This document shows, one piece after another, positions 38,977-49,422 of a DNA stretch of 64,000 nucleotides (positions within the stretch are counted from its first letter, which is position 1; each line of letters starts with the position of its first letter). The notes below the pieces were generated by a model that saw only the letters and a list, made by a program, of their open reading frames with translations, did no database searches and was not told the origin of the DNA. A program made the position numbers and the translations under genes. The stretch lies in contig JAKTNI010000002.1 of the NCBI GenBank assembly GCA_029593505.1, forward strand, positions 186,001 through 250,000, given 5' to 3'. Source of the stretch: Streptococcus suis (GTDB lineage: Bacteria > Bacillota > Bacilli > Lactobacillales > Streptococcaceae).

Positions 38977-39822
38977 ATGAGAAAGAAAATAAATCCAATG
39001 ATTGTGATTGGTTTCTTCCTATCCTTTTTCACTCTTATCATTATAACTGGAAGAACTGAGCACACATCACCGCAAATTGAGACAACTACTGAAACTACAA
39101 TTGTAGAAACAAGTAGTACTAAAAAAATAAATACCATACCCCAATACCATATTGAGAATGCACTTGAAATGAAACCCATCATTGATGTTTCTGCTTGGCA
39201 AAGACCTTCAGAAATTGATTATGATATTCTTAGTCAACATATTTCTGGAGCAATTGTGCGTATCCAAAGCGGTTCTCATACGAAAAGAGAAAATTCTGCA
39301 ACCGATAAAAATGGATTAGATAAAGCATTTGACATCCATATCACAGAGTTTCAAGAACGGAATATTCCTGTTGCTGTCTATGCTTATGTGACAGGAAATA
39401 GCATTGAGAATATGAAAGAAGAAGCTCAGAGTTTCTATAAAGCAGCTAGTCCGTATAGTCCAACTTTTTATTGGCTAGACGTTGAAGAACACACAATGGA
39501 GGATATGAATGCAGGGGTTGAAGCCTTTCGTAAAGAATTAGAAACTCTGGGTGCTAAAAATATTGGAATCTATGTTGGTACATACTTCATGGAAGACCAT
39601 AGTATCACTGTAGATAAATTTGATGCTGTTTGGATTCCAACTTATGGTGATAACTCTGGCTACTACAACGCTGCTCCAAAAACTGATCTGAACTACGATC
39701 TTCACCAATACACATCTCATGGACGTGTAAATGGTTTTGACCAACACCTTGACTTAAATATCATTACTACTCTAAAAGACCCAAATCAAGTTTATCAAAA
39801 ACTATTTACTGTTCCTGAATAA
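38977..39822 (+). CDS. GH25 family lysozyme, membrane-anchored
   Basis: 281 residues: an N-terminal membrane anchor or signal (about 8-25), a Thr-rich linker (HTSPQIETTTETTIVETSS) and a GH25 domain (about 65-275). The catalytic acid residues sit in PIIDVSAWQ and FYWLDVEEH. GH25 enzymes cleave the MurNAc-GlcNAc bond of peptidoglycan. No ribosome site is seen before the ATG, which nearly coincides with the expected transcription start. Confidence 0.85.
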   Translation: MRKKINPMIVIGFFLSFFTLIIITGRTEHTSPQIETTTETTIVETSSTKKINTIPQYHIENALEMKPIIDVSAWQRPSEIDYDILSQHISGAIVRIQSGSHTKRENSATDKNGLDKAFDIHITEFQERNIPVAVYAYVTGNSIENMKEEAQSFYKAASPYSPTFYWLDVEEHTMEDMNAGVEAFRKELETLGAKNIGIYVGTYFMEDHSITVDKFDAVWIPTYGDNSGYYNAAPKTDLNYDLHQYTSHGRVNGFDQHLDLNIITTLKDPNQVYQKLFTVPE

Positions 39823-39835
39823 TTGAATATTTTAC

Positions 39836-39914
39836 CACAAAGGAGTGCTTCGGCTGAGATCGTTTTTACGAAATCCTCGAACCTGATCTAGTTAAAACTA
39901 GCGTAGGAATTGTG
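39836..39914 (+). ncRNA. TPP riboswitch (thi box)
   Basis: P1 CACAA/TTGTG. The conserved cores are CTGAGA (39854-39859) and ACCTGATCT with GCGTAGGAA. This is the standard thiamine pyrophosphate aptamer. CAAAGGAG at its 5' end is identical to the right arm of the downstream terminator, so it can pair with the terminator's left arm as an antiterminator. Confidence 0.93.
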
Positions 39915-39944
39915 ACAATGATGGACTATTCATCTAACAATTTT

Positions 39945-39976
39945 CTCCTTTGTTGCTATTGCAAAGGAGTTTTTTC
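39945..39976 (+). terminator. TPP riboswitch terminator
   Basis: CTCCTTTG/CAAAGGAG with a 9-nt loop, followed by TTTTTT. It would stop transcription before thiT when thiamine pyrophosphate is bound. Confidence 0.92.
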
Positions 39977-40242
39977 ATGCCTCACATAGCTATGACACAC
40001 AGCCCATCACTAACTACTTTGTTTTTTTACCGTTTCTCTTCACTATACTGGATTCCGCTACGTTCTTCTCCAAAATATCAGAATAAGACTAATCTTGTAT
40101 AACACCCCTATCAAATAGACTACAAGCCATCTCTTGAATAAAAATTATGTCATATTTACAGAATTTATCTGTCTAAAGAAACAATTGGTTGAGCTAGCTA
40201 ATAAGTCCAATTGTATGATTTTCATTATAAAAAGGAGTTTTC
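39977..40242 (+). other. 265-nt leader between TPP riboswitch and thiT, no gene seen
   Basis: Transcribed on readthrough. It has no credible open frame on either strand. One hairpin is visible near the end (ACAATTGG ... CCAATTGT, 40182-40215). The site AAAAAGGAG lies just before thiT. Confidence 0.55.
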
Positions 40243-40797
40243 ATGTCGCAAACAAAATTACATATCTTAGCCGAAGTTGCTATTTTCTCAGCTATTGCTC
40301 TGGTCTTTGACAAATTCCCTCTCTTTACGATGCCACAAGGTGGTTCTGTTTCTCTCGCCATGCTGCCGATTTTGCTACTGTCTCTTCGTCATGGATTAAG
40401 GACTGGCATTCTTGCTGGAGGTGTCGTAGGAACTATTCAACTCTTTTATGGTGGCTACTTTTTAAATCTATTTCAAGTTTTTCTTGATTATGCACTAGCT
40501 TATGCTGGAATTGGTTTAGCAGGTATATTGGCACCAGCACTTAAGAAACAAAAGAATTTTTCAAATGCCAGTTTTATCATCTTATTTGCTAGTTTACTAG
40601 GTGGCAGTGTTCGATTGTTATCAAATTTTCTAGCTGGCATTATCTTTTATGCAGACTATGCCCCAAAAAATGTTCCTGTCTGGCTTTATTCATTTCAGTA
40701 CAATATTAGTTATATTCTTCCCTCTACCGTTATCTCTTGTGTTCTTCTAATCTTACTTTATAGAACGAGACACGATTTTTATTACAACACAAACTAA
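40243..40797 (+). CDS. thiT: Thiamine ECF transporter S component ThiT
   Basis: 184 residues with six membrane segments. Close to characterised ThiT: MPQGGSVSLAMLPILLLSLRHGLRTG (about 28-53) and GGYFLNLFQVFLDYALAY. It binds thiamine and works with a general EcfAAT module. The TPP riboswitch upstream supports the substrate. GGAG precedes the ATG. Confidence 0.95.
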   Translation: MSQTKLHILAEVAIFSAIALVFDKFPLFTMPQGGSVSLAMLPILLLSLRHGLRTGILAGGVVGTIQLFYGGYFLNLFQVFLDYALAYAGIGLAGILAPALKKQKNFSNASFIILFASLLGGSVRLLSNFLAGIIFYADYAPKNVPVWLYSFQYNISYILPSTVISCVLLILLYRTRHDFYYNTN

Positions 40798-40810
40798 TAC
40801 TTTTTCTCTC

Positions 40811-40838
40811 AACAAGTTAGATTTTTCTAACTTGTTTT
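40811..40838 (+). terminator. Terminator after thiT
   Basis: AACAAGTTAG/CTAACTTGTT with a short T-rich loop, then TTC. Confidence 0.75.
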
Positions 40839-40906
40839 CTGATTCTACCATTCTCACTATTTTATGCTATAATTAAAAAAGTATAAATAGGACATTGGAG
40901 GATACT

Positions 40907-41749
40907 ATGACTTCTTGGATTGCAAGAATCATCAAAGGAATGATTATCGCACTTGGATTTATTCTACCCGGTGTGTCGGGTGGTGTACTAGCTGCTATTT
41001 TAGGAATATATGAGCGTCTTATAAGCTTCTTGGCTAATATTCGACAAAACTTTAAAGAAAACTTTCTTTATTTTATTCCTGTTGGAATTGGAGGAATTTT
41101 AGGAATTGCTCTATTCTCATTTCCTGTAGAGTTTCTTTTACAGTATTTTCAAGTCCCTGTTCTTTGGGCATTTGCTGGAGCAATTATAGGAACTATTCCG
41201 AGTCTTTTAGCAGAATCTACAAGAAAGAGTTCACGAGATGCAATTGACTTGGGCTGGTTAGTGGGAACGTTTATTCTGTCTGGCTTCTTTCTATATAATT
41301 TAAGTGATTTTGTCGGAACCTTACCTGCTAATTTTATTAGCTTCATCTTAGCTGGTGCGTTAATTGCACTGGGTGTATTGGTGCCCGGACTTAGTCCATC
41401 TAACTTGTTATTGATTTTAGGTATCTATACACCGATGCTAAACGGTTTTAAATCACTTGATTTATTCGGCACTTTCTTACCAATCGCTATCGGAGGAGCA
41501 CTTGCTATGATTGCTTTTTCAAAAGCAATGGACCATGCTCTCAAAGTCTATCATTCGCGTGTCTATCATTTTATCATCGGAATTGTCTCCTCCTCCACTC
41601 TCTTAATCTTGATTCCTCAAGCAAATAATAAAGAATCTATTTCCTATACTGGTGCTGGATTTGGAACATGGATAGCTGCTATCTTTTTGTTTGGTTTGGG
41701 AATAGGACTTGGACTTTGGATGAGTAAATTAGAGGAAAAGTACAAATAA
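40907..41749 (+). CDS. DUF368 membrane protein, PopT-type undecaprenyl phosphate translocase
   Basis: Start at 40907, set by GGAGGATACT before the ATG. 280 residues with about nine membrane segments. DUF368 hallmarks: GFILPGVSGGVLAAILGIYERL (about 15-36) and a second similar repeat LVPGLSPSNLLLILGIYTPML. DUF368 proteins (PopT) were shown to return undecaprenyl phosphate across the membrane for wall synthesis. It shares one base with the next gene (TAATG). Confidence 0.88.
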   Translation: MTSWIARIIKGMIIALGFILPGVSGGVLAAILGIYERLISFLANIRQNFKENFLYFIPVGIGGILGIALFSFPVEFLLQYFQVPVLWAFAGAIIGTIPSLLAESTRKSSRDAIDLGWLVGTFILSGFFLYNLSDFVGTLPANFISFILAGALIALGVLVPGLSPSNLLLILGIYTPMLNGFKSLDLFGTFLPIAIGGALAMIAFSKAMDHALKVYHSRVYHFIIGIVSSSTLLILIPQANNKESISYTGAGFGTWIAAIFLFGLGIGLGLWMSKLEEKYK

Positions 41750-42237
41750 TGGGGAAAAAAGCACGAATAAAAAAGACATTGGTAGAACAAATACTAGACA
41801 AGGCTAAGATCAATCATGATAGCCTTGTTTTAAATGCTCTTGAAAATCAACTACCACCAGACGTTACACACGAAGAAATTTTCAAAACCTTAGCTTTAAT
41901 TGGCGATAAAACTGGACCAATTATTGGAGTTGTCCCCATTACAAAACATCTTTCAGAGAAAAAATTAGCCACCATCTCTGGAAATAAAAAAGTCAGCATG
42001 ATTCCGCAAAAAGATTTAGAGAAAACCACTGGCTACATTCACGGTGCTAACAACCCTATCGGCATCTATCAAAAACATCATTTCCCTATTTTTATTGATC
42101 AGATAGCAGTAACAATGGAACAAATTGTCGTTTCAGCAGGTGAAATTGGTCGCTCTATTCGCATCAATAGCCAAACCTTAGCCGACATGGTACAAGCACA
42201 ATTTGCAGATATTGTTGAGGAAAGGAATAAAGTGTGA
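41749..42237 (+). CDS. YbaK/EbsC-type aminoacyl-tRNA deacylase
   Basis: 162 residues. The pattern TGYIHGANNPIGIYQKHHFPIFID, followed by EQIVVSAGEIGRSIRI, is that of the YbaK/EbsC editing family, which hydrolyses mischarged Cys-tRNA(Pro). Key Lys and Gly residues of the fold are present. It overlaps the preceding gene by 1 nt and the next by 4 nt (GTGTGA). Confidence 0.87.
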   Translation: MGKKARIKKTLVEQILDKAKINHDSLVLNALENQLPPDVTHEEIFKTLALIGDKTGPIIGVVPITKHLSEKKLATISGNKKVSMIPQKDLEKTTGYIHGANNPIGIYQKHHFPIFIDQIAVTMEQIVVSAGEIGRSIRINSQTLADMVQAQFADIVEERNKV

Positions 42238-42860
42238 ATATATACTTCGTTCGTCACGGAAAAACCGAGTGGAATGTAGAAGGACGTTTTCAAGGATATT
42301 CTGGTGACTCTGCACTTGTACCAGAAGCCTATCAAGATTTGGAAAAATTAGCCCATCACCTTTCCGCGATTCCATTTGATAAAATTTATTCTAGCGATCT
42401 GCAACGAGCTAGAACAACAGCAGAATACATTGCACAGAAAAATCATTTTTGCTCAGAAGTAGAGAGCAATATTCACTTGCGTGAATGGAATTTTGGGCGT
42501 CTCGAAGGTATGAAGATTGATGTATTTCGCTCCATTTACCCTCATCAATACCGTGCCCTAAAAGAGAATGTTGCCGTTTTCCAAGCAGATATGTTTGACG
42601 GAGAAACTGTTCAACAGGCGACAACGCGTTTCACAGATACGCTTAAAAGAATCATTGATCCTTCTTTTAAAAATATCCTTATCGTCAGCCATGGTGCAAT
42701 ATTAACTGCTTCTATAAGGACATTACTAGGTTATCCTACTGGACAACTCCGTAAACGTGGAGGATTGAACAATGCTTCTATCACTATTTTAGAAACTAAT
42801 GACCTCGTAACATTTAAAGAAATTTCTTGGAATGATACACGTTACAAAGATAAACAATAG
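42234..42860 (+). CDS. Histidine phosphatase family protein (GTG start)
   Basis: 208 residues. The catalytic RHG motif is FVRHGKTEWN (residues 5-14), and the second His is in ILIVSHGAILTAS (near 148). It belongs to the phosphoglycerate mutase-like family, but lacks features of glycolytic GpmA. Substrate unknown. The GTG start overlaps the ybaK-like stop; GGAATAAA is the likely ribosome site. Confidence 0.85.
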   Translation: MNIYFVRHGKTEWNVEGRFQGYSGDSALVPEAYQDLEKLAHHLSAIPFDKIYSSDLQRARTTAEYIAQKNHFCSEVESNIHLREWNFGRLEGMKIDVFRSIYPHQYRALKENVAVFQADMFDGETVQQATTRFTDTLKRIIDPSFKNILIVSHGAILTASIRTLLGYPTGQLRKRGGLNNASITILETNDLVTFKEISWNDTRYKDKQ

Positions 42861-42919
42861 ATTCTAACTATTTTTCTTGTGGAATGGTTATTTATACTGA
42901 TTTTTTACCTGTTCTATGA

Positions 42920-44449
<1,530 letters not shown>

Positions 44450-44455
44450 ATAAAT

Positions 44456-44492
44456 AGACTATCTTGAGTTAGATCAAGGTAGTCTTTATTTT
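44456..44492 (+). terminator. Terminator of lysS
   Basis: AGACTA-CTTGA pairs with TCAAG-TAGTCT (one internal mismatch), 6-nt loop, then TTATTTT. Confidence 0.8.
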
Positions 44493-44504
44493 AAACAAGA
44501 AAAT

Positions 44505-44530
44505 TGAAAAACATCAGCTATTGCTGATGC
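44505..44530 (-). terminator. Terminator of the MacAB-type operon
   Basis: CATCAGC/GCTGATG with a 4-nt loop and TTTTTC on the minus strand, 110 nt past the permease stop. Confidence 0.65.
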
Positions 44531-44640
44531 TTCTCAAGGAGATTATGAAAAATATTTAGGATCGAGTATAGTATAACTCTTTTCTTATTCCAATATATCA
44601 GCCTTAGGACTGATTTATACTCTGTATATTTCTGTTCATC

Positions 44641-45900
44641 CTACTCATAGCGTAGCGCTTCAATAGGATCTAGTTTAGAAGCTTTGTTTGCAGGCAATAC
44701 GCCAAATACAATTCCAACTAATGCTGAGAAGAGTAAGCTACCTAAAACAACCGATACCGATATTTCTGCTACCATACCTTCTCCCATCAATTTTCCAGCA
44801 TTCACAGCTAAAACTGCCAATTGAGCTAATAAAAGCCCAATCACTCCGCCTAGCGTTGTTAACACCATAGCTTCAATCAAGAATTGCAATAAAATAGTTC
44901 CCCGAGTAGCTCCCAAAGCTTTTCGCAAACCAATTTCTCGTGTTCTCTCTGTAACGGAAACCAACATGATGTTCATAACACCGATACCGCCAACCAACAA
45001 TGAGATTCCTGCAACAGCACCGATAAAAATAGTTACACCACCCATTTGAGATTTAAAGGTCTCTAGCAGATCTGACATATCGAAAATATCATACTTGGCT
45101 TCTTTCAAACCCGTCACCTTTGTTAAATAATCTGCTGCTGCTCTGCCAACTTCTGATACACGAGCAATATCTTCGATGTAAACATAAAGAGAACTATTTT
45201 CTTTCATTCCCATTTCTGCCGCCAATTGCGTATTGGTCATAATGGCATTGCCACCTGAATTCCTACCAAATACAGCAGAGCCTGCTTTGGGCTCCTTATA
45301 TACACCGATAATCAAGTAGGAGTTTTGGTTAATAGAAACCGTCTGATTCAGAGAAGCTTCCATCGTTCCAAATAGTTTTTCAGCTAAATTGATATCCAAC
45401 ATCATCATTCGTGAAAAACGACTGTAATCATTTTGTGTAAATGATCGTCCCGCTAAAATATCTAATTTTTTTACATCAAAGTAAGAATGACTAACCCCGT
45501 TAATCGTCACATTATCAGCTTTCTTCTTGCCAGAAACAACTGTTGATAAATGAGACAAACTGATATAATAATTGCTAACACCATCAATATCTAGCAAGCC
45601 TTGTAACATATTTGTAGTTAAATCAGGTTCTTCTTCCATTGAAACAGAACCCTCTCCACCACCCATCATAAGAGATAAACCTTCTACAGACGCATCTTCA
45701 GCAGCTACTGATGGATTAAAGTAGACCTGAACATTATTTTGATCCTTAGCAAAGGCTTTTTCTAAACTCTTACTCATACCAGTTCCCATTGCAACAATCG
45801 TTACAACTGCCGATATACCGATGATAATACCTAACATTGTTAGAAGAGAGCGCATCTTGTGAGCCAGTATTGATTTCAAGGCAAATTTCCAGTTTTCCAC
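44641..45900 (-). CDS. MacB-like ABC transporter permease
   Basis: 419 residues with an N-terminal membrane helix (LTMLGIIIGISAVVTIVAMG), a large extracellular MacB periplasmic-core-like domain (about 40-270) and three C-terminal helices of the FtsX/MacB type. The extracellular part contains SLMMGGGEGSV. With the ATPase and adaptor genes upstream it forms a Gram-positive MacAB-like (YknXYZ-like) system. Homologues in pneumococcus export antimicrobial peptides. Confidence 0.87.
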   Translation of the reverse strand: MENWKFALKSILAHKMRSLLTMLGIIIGISAVVTIVAMGTGMSKSLEKAFAKDQNNVQVYFNPSVAAEDASVEGLSLMMGGGEGSVSMEEEPDLTTNMLQGLLDIDGVSNYYISLSHLSTVVSGKKKADNVTINGVSHSYFDVKKLDILAGRSFTQNDYSRFSRMMMLDINLAEKLFGTMEASLNQTVSINQNSYLIIGVYKEPKAGSAVFGRNSGGNAIMTNTQLAAEMGMKENSSLYVYIEDIARVSEVGRAAADYLTKVTGLKEAKYDIFDMSDLLETFKSQMGGVTIFIGAVAGISLLVGGIGVMNIMLVSVTERTREIGLRKALGATRGTILLQFLIEAMVLTTLGGVIGLLLAQLAVLAVNAGKLMGEGMVAEISVSVVLGSLLFSALVGIVFGVLPANKASKLDPIEALRYE

Positions 45901-46596
45901 CTAACTCTCCTCCCTTCTGCTATCTTCAGTTATAATACCATCACGTAGAACAATTTTTCGTTTGGCATACGCAGCGATTTCTGGTTCGTGAGTAACCATG
46001 ATAATGGTTTTTCCTTCATTATTCAGCTCCGTCAACAATTCCATAATTTGTTCACCGGTTTTCGTATCCAAAGCACCCGTTGGTTCATCTGCTAAAATGA
46101 TAGCTGGTGTGTTGACCAAAGCACGTGCAATGGCAACACGCTGTTTTTGCCCGCCTGAAAGCTCTGAAGGTAAATGCTCCATTCGCTCTGCTAATTCTAC
46201 TTTTTCCAAATATCTTTTGGCTAATTTTTTACGCTTTGCAGCCGGAACACCTGCATAAATCAAAGGTAGCTCAACATTTTGCAAGGCATTTAGCTTAGCT
46301 AAGAGGAAAAATTGTTGGAAAACAAAGCCAATCTGATTATTTCGCACTTGCGCTAGTTTTTTTTCTGAAAGTTGACTAACCTCTTCTCCATCTAACTGAT
46401 AATTTCCTGAACTGGAGCGATCTAATAAACCGATGATATTCATCAAGGTAGATTTTCCAGAACCAGATGGTCCCATAATAGCTAAGAACTCTCCCTCTTC
46501 CACTTCCAAATCAATATCTTTTAAAACTCGCAGTTCCTGATCACCATTTTTATAAGATTTATTAATATTTGTTAATTTAATTAGCTGGTTCTTCAT
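45901..46596 (-). CDS. MacB-like ABC transporter ATPase
   Basis: The start at 46596 (MKNQLIKLTNINKSY) is preferred over TTG 46605 because AGAGG lies 9 nt upstream. 231 residues. Walker A is GPSGSGKST, the signature is LSGGQKQRVA, and Walker B is IILADEPTGALD. Typical LolD/MacB branch, which uses ATP for a permease without moving substrate through the membrane itself. It ends next to the permease start and overlaps the adaptor gene. Confidence 0.92.
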   Translation of the reverse strand: MKNQLIKLTNINKSYKNGDQELRVLKDIDLEVEEGEFLAIMGPSGSGKSTLMNIIGLLDRSSSGNYQLDGEEVSQLSEKKLAQVRNNQIGFVFQQFFLLAKLNALQNVELPLIYAGVPAAKRKKLAKRYLEKVELAERMEHLPSELSGGQKQRVAIARALVNTPAIILADEPTGALDTKTGEQIMELLTELNNEGKTIIMVTHEPEIAAYAKRKIVLRDGIITEDSRREES

Positions 46597-47734
46597 TAGC
46601 TTCAACCTCTTTTCCGTCCTCTAAATCTGGAGTTGGAATAGTGATTACTTTGTCTCCCACTGCTAAACCAGCAGTCACTTCTTGATTGAGTGCATCTGCA
46701 TTTCCAAGAGTTACTTCTACTTTTTTAACCTTGCCGTCAACCAATGTCCACACGAAACTCGTTTCTCCCTCCAATACCACGGCTGTGACTGGAACTAAGA
46801 TATTTTTGGTCGTATTCACAACTTCAATATTGACAGAAAAACCTTGTTTTAATTCACCCAATTCACTCGTTAAAACTGCTTTAAATGGATATTTTGCTCC
46901 TGTGCTACCACCAGTACCTGCACTGACCGTTTGATCACTGGCTGGATAGTTAGAGATATAGGTAATTTTTCCCATCCACTCTTTTTCAGGATAAACCTTT
47001 GTCGTTAATTTTACCTCTTGATCCACAGCAATATTCGCTAAATCATATTCTGTTAAGGTACCAGCAACTTGTAGGCTACCTTGGTTGACAATATGTACAA
47101 CTGTCTGACTTGAGGTTGCACTTTTAGATACAGATTTGTTTACCTCTACAACCGTACCATTAACCGTACTAGTTACAGTTGCTTCTTGCACTGCTGTATA
47201 GGCTTTATCTACAGCTGCTTGAGCATCTGCATACGAATCGTATAAATCTGCCAACTGCAAATCTACACTACGTTGTGTCGATGCAGCTGTCGCTTCATCC
47301 ACAGCAGCATCCCCAGTTGTTTGTATAGTTTGACCATTTGTTCTTAACTCTTCAATTTGACGTCCAATTTTGTCTCGTCCACGAACTGCTGAATTGAGCG
47401 CCACCTGTAACTCTGTTGCATCATATCGAATCAGCGGAGTGCCTACTTCAACTTGTTTTCCTGGTTCAACAAGCACTTCACTCAAATCTCCTTTGGATGA
47501 ATCATAGTAAACATATTGCTCGTCAGCAGCAGAAACAGTACCTGTCAATAATGTAGATGAAGCAATAGATCCTTCTTGAACAACACTATATGTCAAACTC
47601 GCTACTGGTGACTCCGTTCCAGTCGGTGCACCATTAAACATACCGCTGAAAATAAGTGCTCCCCCTACCAAAGCAACTGCCGCCACTCCTAGTCCACTAA
47701 ACAAAGCAATCTTTGCTTTCTTTGTCTTTAACAT
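46577..47734 (-). CDS. MacA-like efflux adaptor (RND/HlyD-type)
   Basis: The ATG at 47734 follows AAGGAG (TCGTTT spacing); an earlier frame start at 47752 has no site. 385 residues: an N-terminal membrane anchor (10-32), biotinyl-lipoyl-like halves around VEPGKQVEVGTPLIRYD and a central helical hairpin (about 125-200), then beta-barrel and membrane-proximal domains. The hairpin is short, as in Gram-positive adaptors. It is first in the operon and works with the ATPase and permease downstream. Confidence 0.88.
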   Translation of the reverse strand: MLKTKKAKIALFSGLGVAAVALVGGALIFSGMFNGAPTGTESPVASLTYSVVQEGSIASSTLLTGTVSAADEQYVYYDSSKGDLSEVLVEPGKQVEVGTPLIRYDATELQVALNSAVRGRDKIGRQIEELRTNGQTIQTTGDAAVDEATAASTQRSVDLQLADLYDSYADAQAAVDKAYTAVQEATVTSTVNGTVVEVNKSVSKSATSSQTVVHIVNQGSLQVAGTLTEYDLANIAVDQEVKLTTKVYPEKEWMGKITYISNYPASDQTVSAGTGGSTGAKYPFKAVLTSELGELKQGFSVNIEVVNTTKNILVPVTAVVLEGETSFVWTLVDGKVKKVEVTLGNADALNQEVTAGLAVGDKVITIPTPDLEDGKEVEANEEPAN

Positions 47735-47946
47735 AAACGACTCCTTTTCCATATAAAATTTACTTTTGTGTTATCTATATAATACACAAACACAACAATA
47801 ATTGCAAGCCTTTTCCTAATCATTTTAAAAAAAATTCGTGAATTTTACTACTTACAATTTTGTAAGGTAAACATGCGTAGTGGATTTTTGATTGAAAGCA
47901 ATAAATAAAGTAGAATAAAGATAAGACAGATAACCGGAGGATGAAC

Positions 47947-49296
47947 ATGAGAGAATTTGATATTATTAGCATCGGTGGAGGAAGTGGTGGAATTGCTACT
48001 ATCAATAGAGCAGCCAGTTATGGAGCAAAGGCAGCTATTATTGAAGGAAGTAACATCGGTGGAACCTGTGTCAATCTTGGCTGTGTTCCAAAGAAAATTA
48101 TGTGGTATGGTTCTCAAATAGCTGAAGCTATCCATCACTACGGACCAGAATATGGCTTCACTAGCCAACAGACAAACTTTGATTTTACCACCTTGTGTAA
48201 TAATCGAGATCAGTACATTAAACGTTCTCGTGCTTCGTATGAAAATACATTTAACAATAACGGAGTTGAAGTAATTCAGGGATTCGCTCGTTTTGTAGAT
48301 GATCATACGATAGAAGTAAATGGGGAGTTCATTAAAGCAAAACATATTGTTATCGCAACAGGATCCAAGCCAAACATTCCAAACATATCTGGTAACGAAT
48401 GGGGCATTGTATCTGATGATGTCTTTGCATGGACAACATTACCGAAATCAATAGCGATTATTGGAGCTGGCTATATCGCTGTCGAAATGGCTGGTCTCCT
48501 TCATGGACTTGGAGTAAAAACAGAGCTCTTTGTTCGTGGAGAACGCCCATTACGAAACTTTGATAGATACATTACAGATGCTCTCATGGAGGAAATGAAT
48601 CGTACAAACTTACCTCTTTACACCCATAAAATCCCTACTAAACTAGAAAAATTAGAAAATGAACTTGTGAGTATTTCGTTTGAAGATGGAAGCACACATA
48701 CAGCAGAACAAGTACTCTGGGCAACTGGCCGCCAGCCAAATATTGAACAACTGAACTTAGAAGCTACCGGAGTTACCTTAACACAGTCTGGACATATCGC
48801 AGTCAATGAATATCAAGAAACCATCGTTAAAGGAATCTATGCATTGGGTGATGTAACAGGTGAAAAAGAATTGACTCCTGTTGCTATTAAAGCTGGAAGA
48901 TTGCTCTCCGAAAGACTATTCAACGGACAAAAAAAAGCAAAAATGGATTACACAACCATTCCAACTGTCGTTTTTTCACACCCTGCTATCGGTACAGTCG
49001 GTCTTACAGAAGAAGAAGCACATAGGAAATACGGAAAAGAACAGGTCACTATTTACACTTCTGCCTTTACTTCCATGTATACTGCTATGGCAAACAATCG
49101 TCAGATGGCCAAATTCAAGTTGGTAACAGTTGGTCCAGACGAAACTATTGTGGGATTGCACGGTATCGGTTACGGAGTAGATGAAATGATTCAAGGATTC
49201 TCTGTCGCCATCAAGATGGGAGCCAAAAAAGCTGATTTTGATGCAGTTGTTGCAATTCACCCGACTGGATCTGAAGAATTTGTAACCATGAGATAG
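47947..49296 (+). CDS. gor: Glutathione-disulfide reductase
   Basis: 449 residues. Start set at 47947, 6 nt after GGAGG; the ATG at 47941 touches the site. The FAD motif GGGSGG lies at about residues 10-15, the redox-active pair is GGTCVNLGCVPKK (Cys near 39 and 44), and the NADPH motif GAGYIAVE is near 174. The dimer domain ends HPTGSEEFVTMR with catalytic His. It maintains reduced glutathione against oxidative stress. Confidence 0.93.
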   Translation: MREFDIISIGGGSGGIATINRAASYGAKAAIIEGSNIGGTCVNLGCVPKKIMWYGSQIAEAIHHYGPEYGFTSQQTNFDFTTLCNNRDQYIKRSRASYENTFNNNGVEVIQGFARFVDDHTIEVNGEFIKAKHIVIATGSKPNIPNISGNEWGIVSDDVFAWTTLPKSIAIIGAGYIAVEMAGLLHGLGVKTELFVRGERPLRNFDRYITDALMEEMNRTNLPLYTHKIPTKLEKLENELVSISFEDGSTHTAEQVLWATGRQPNIEQLNLEATGVTLTQSGHIAVNEYQETIVKGIYALGDVTGEKELTPVAIKAGRLLSERLFNGQKKAKMDYTTIPTVVFSHPAIGTVGLTEEEAHRKYGKEQVTIYTSAFTSMYTAMANNRQMAKFKLVTVGPDETIVGLHGIGYGVDEMIQGFSVAIKMGAKKADFDAVVAIHPTGSEEFVTMR

Positions 49297-49422
49297 CTAT
49301 TCGCTACAACTATAAAAGACTTAAGCCTCTGTTTCTAATAACAACTGGTCTCAAGTCTTTAAAAAGATTTATTTTCAAAGAAAAGGTTAATCACGATATA
49401 GTGATCTAGCCTTTTCTTATTT

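Noticed and set aside
44505..44530. CATCAGC/GCTGATG hairpin as a CRISPR-like repeat
   Set aside because: Single copy with a T-tail; it is a terminator.
47848..48345. 165-codon minus-strand frame inside gor
   Set aside because: Antisense to the reductase; no start site context.
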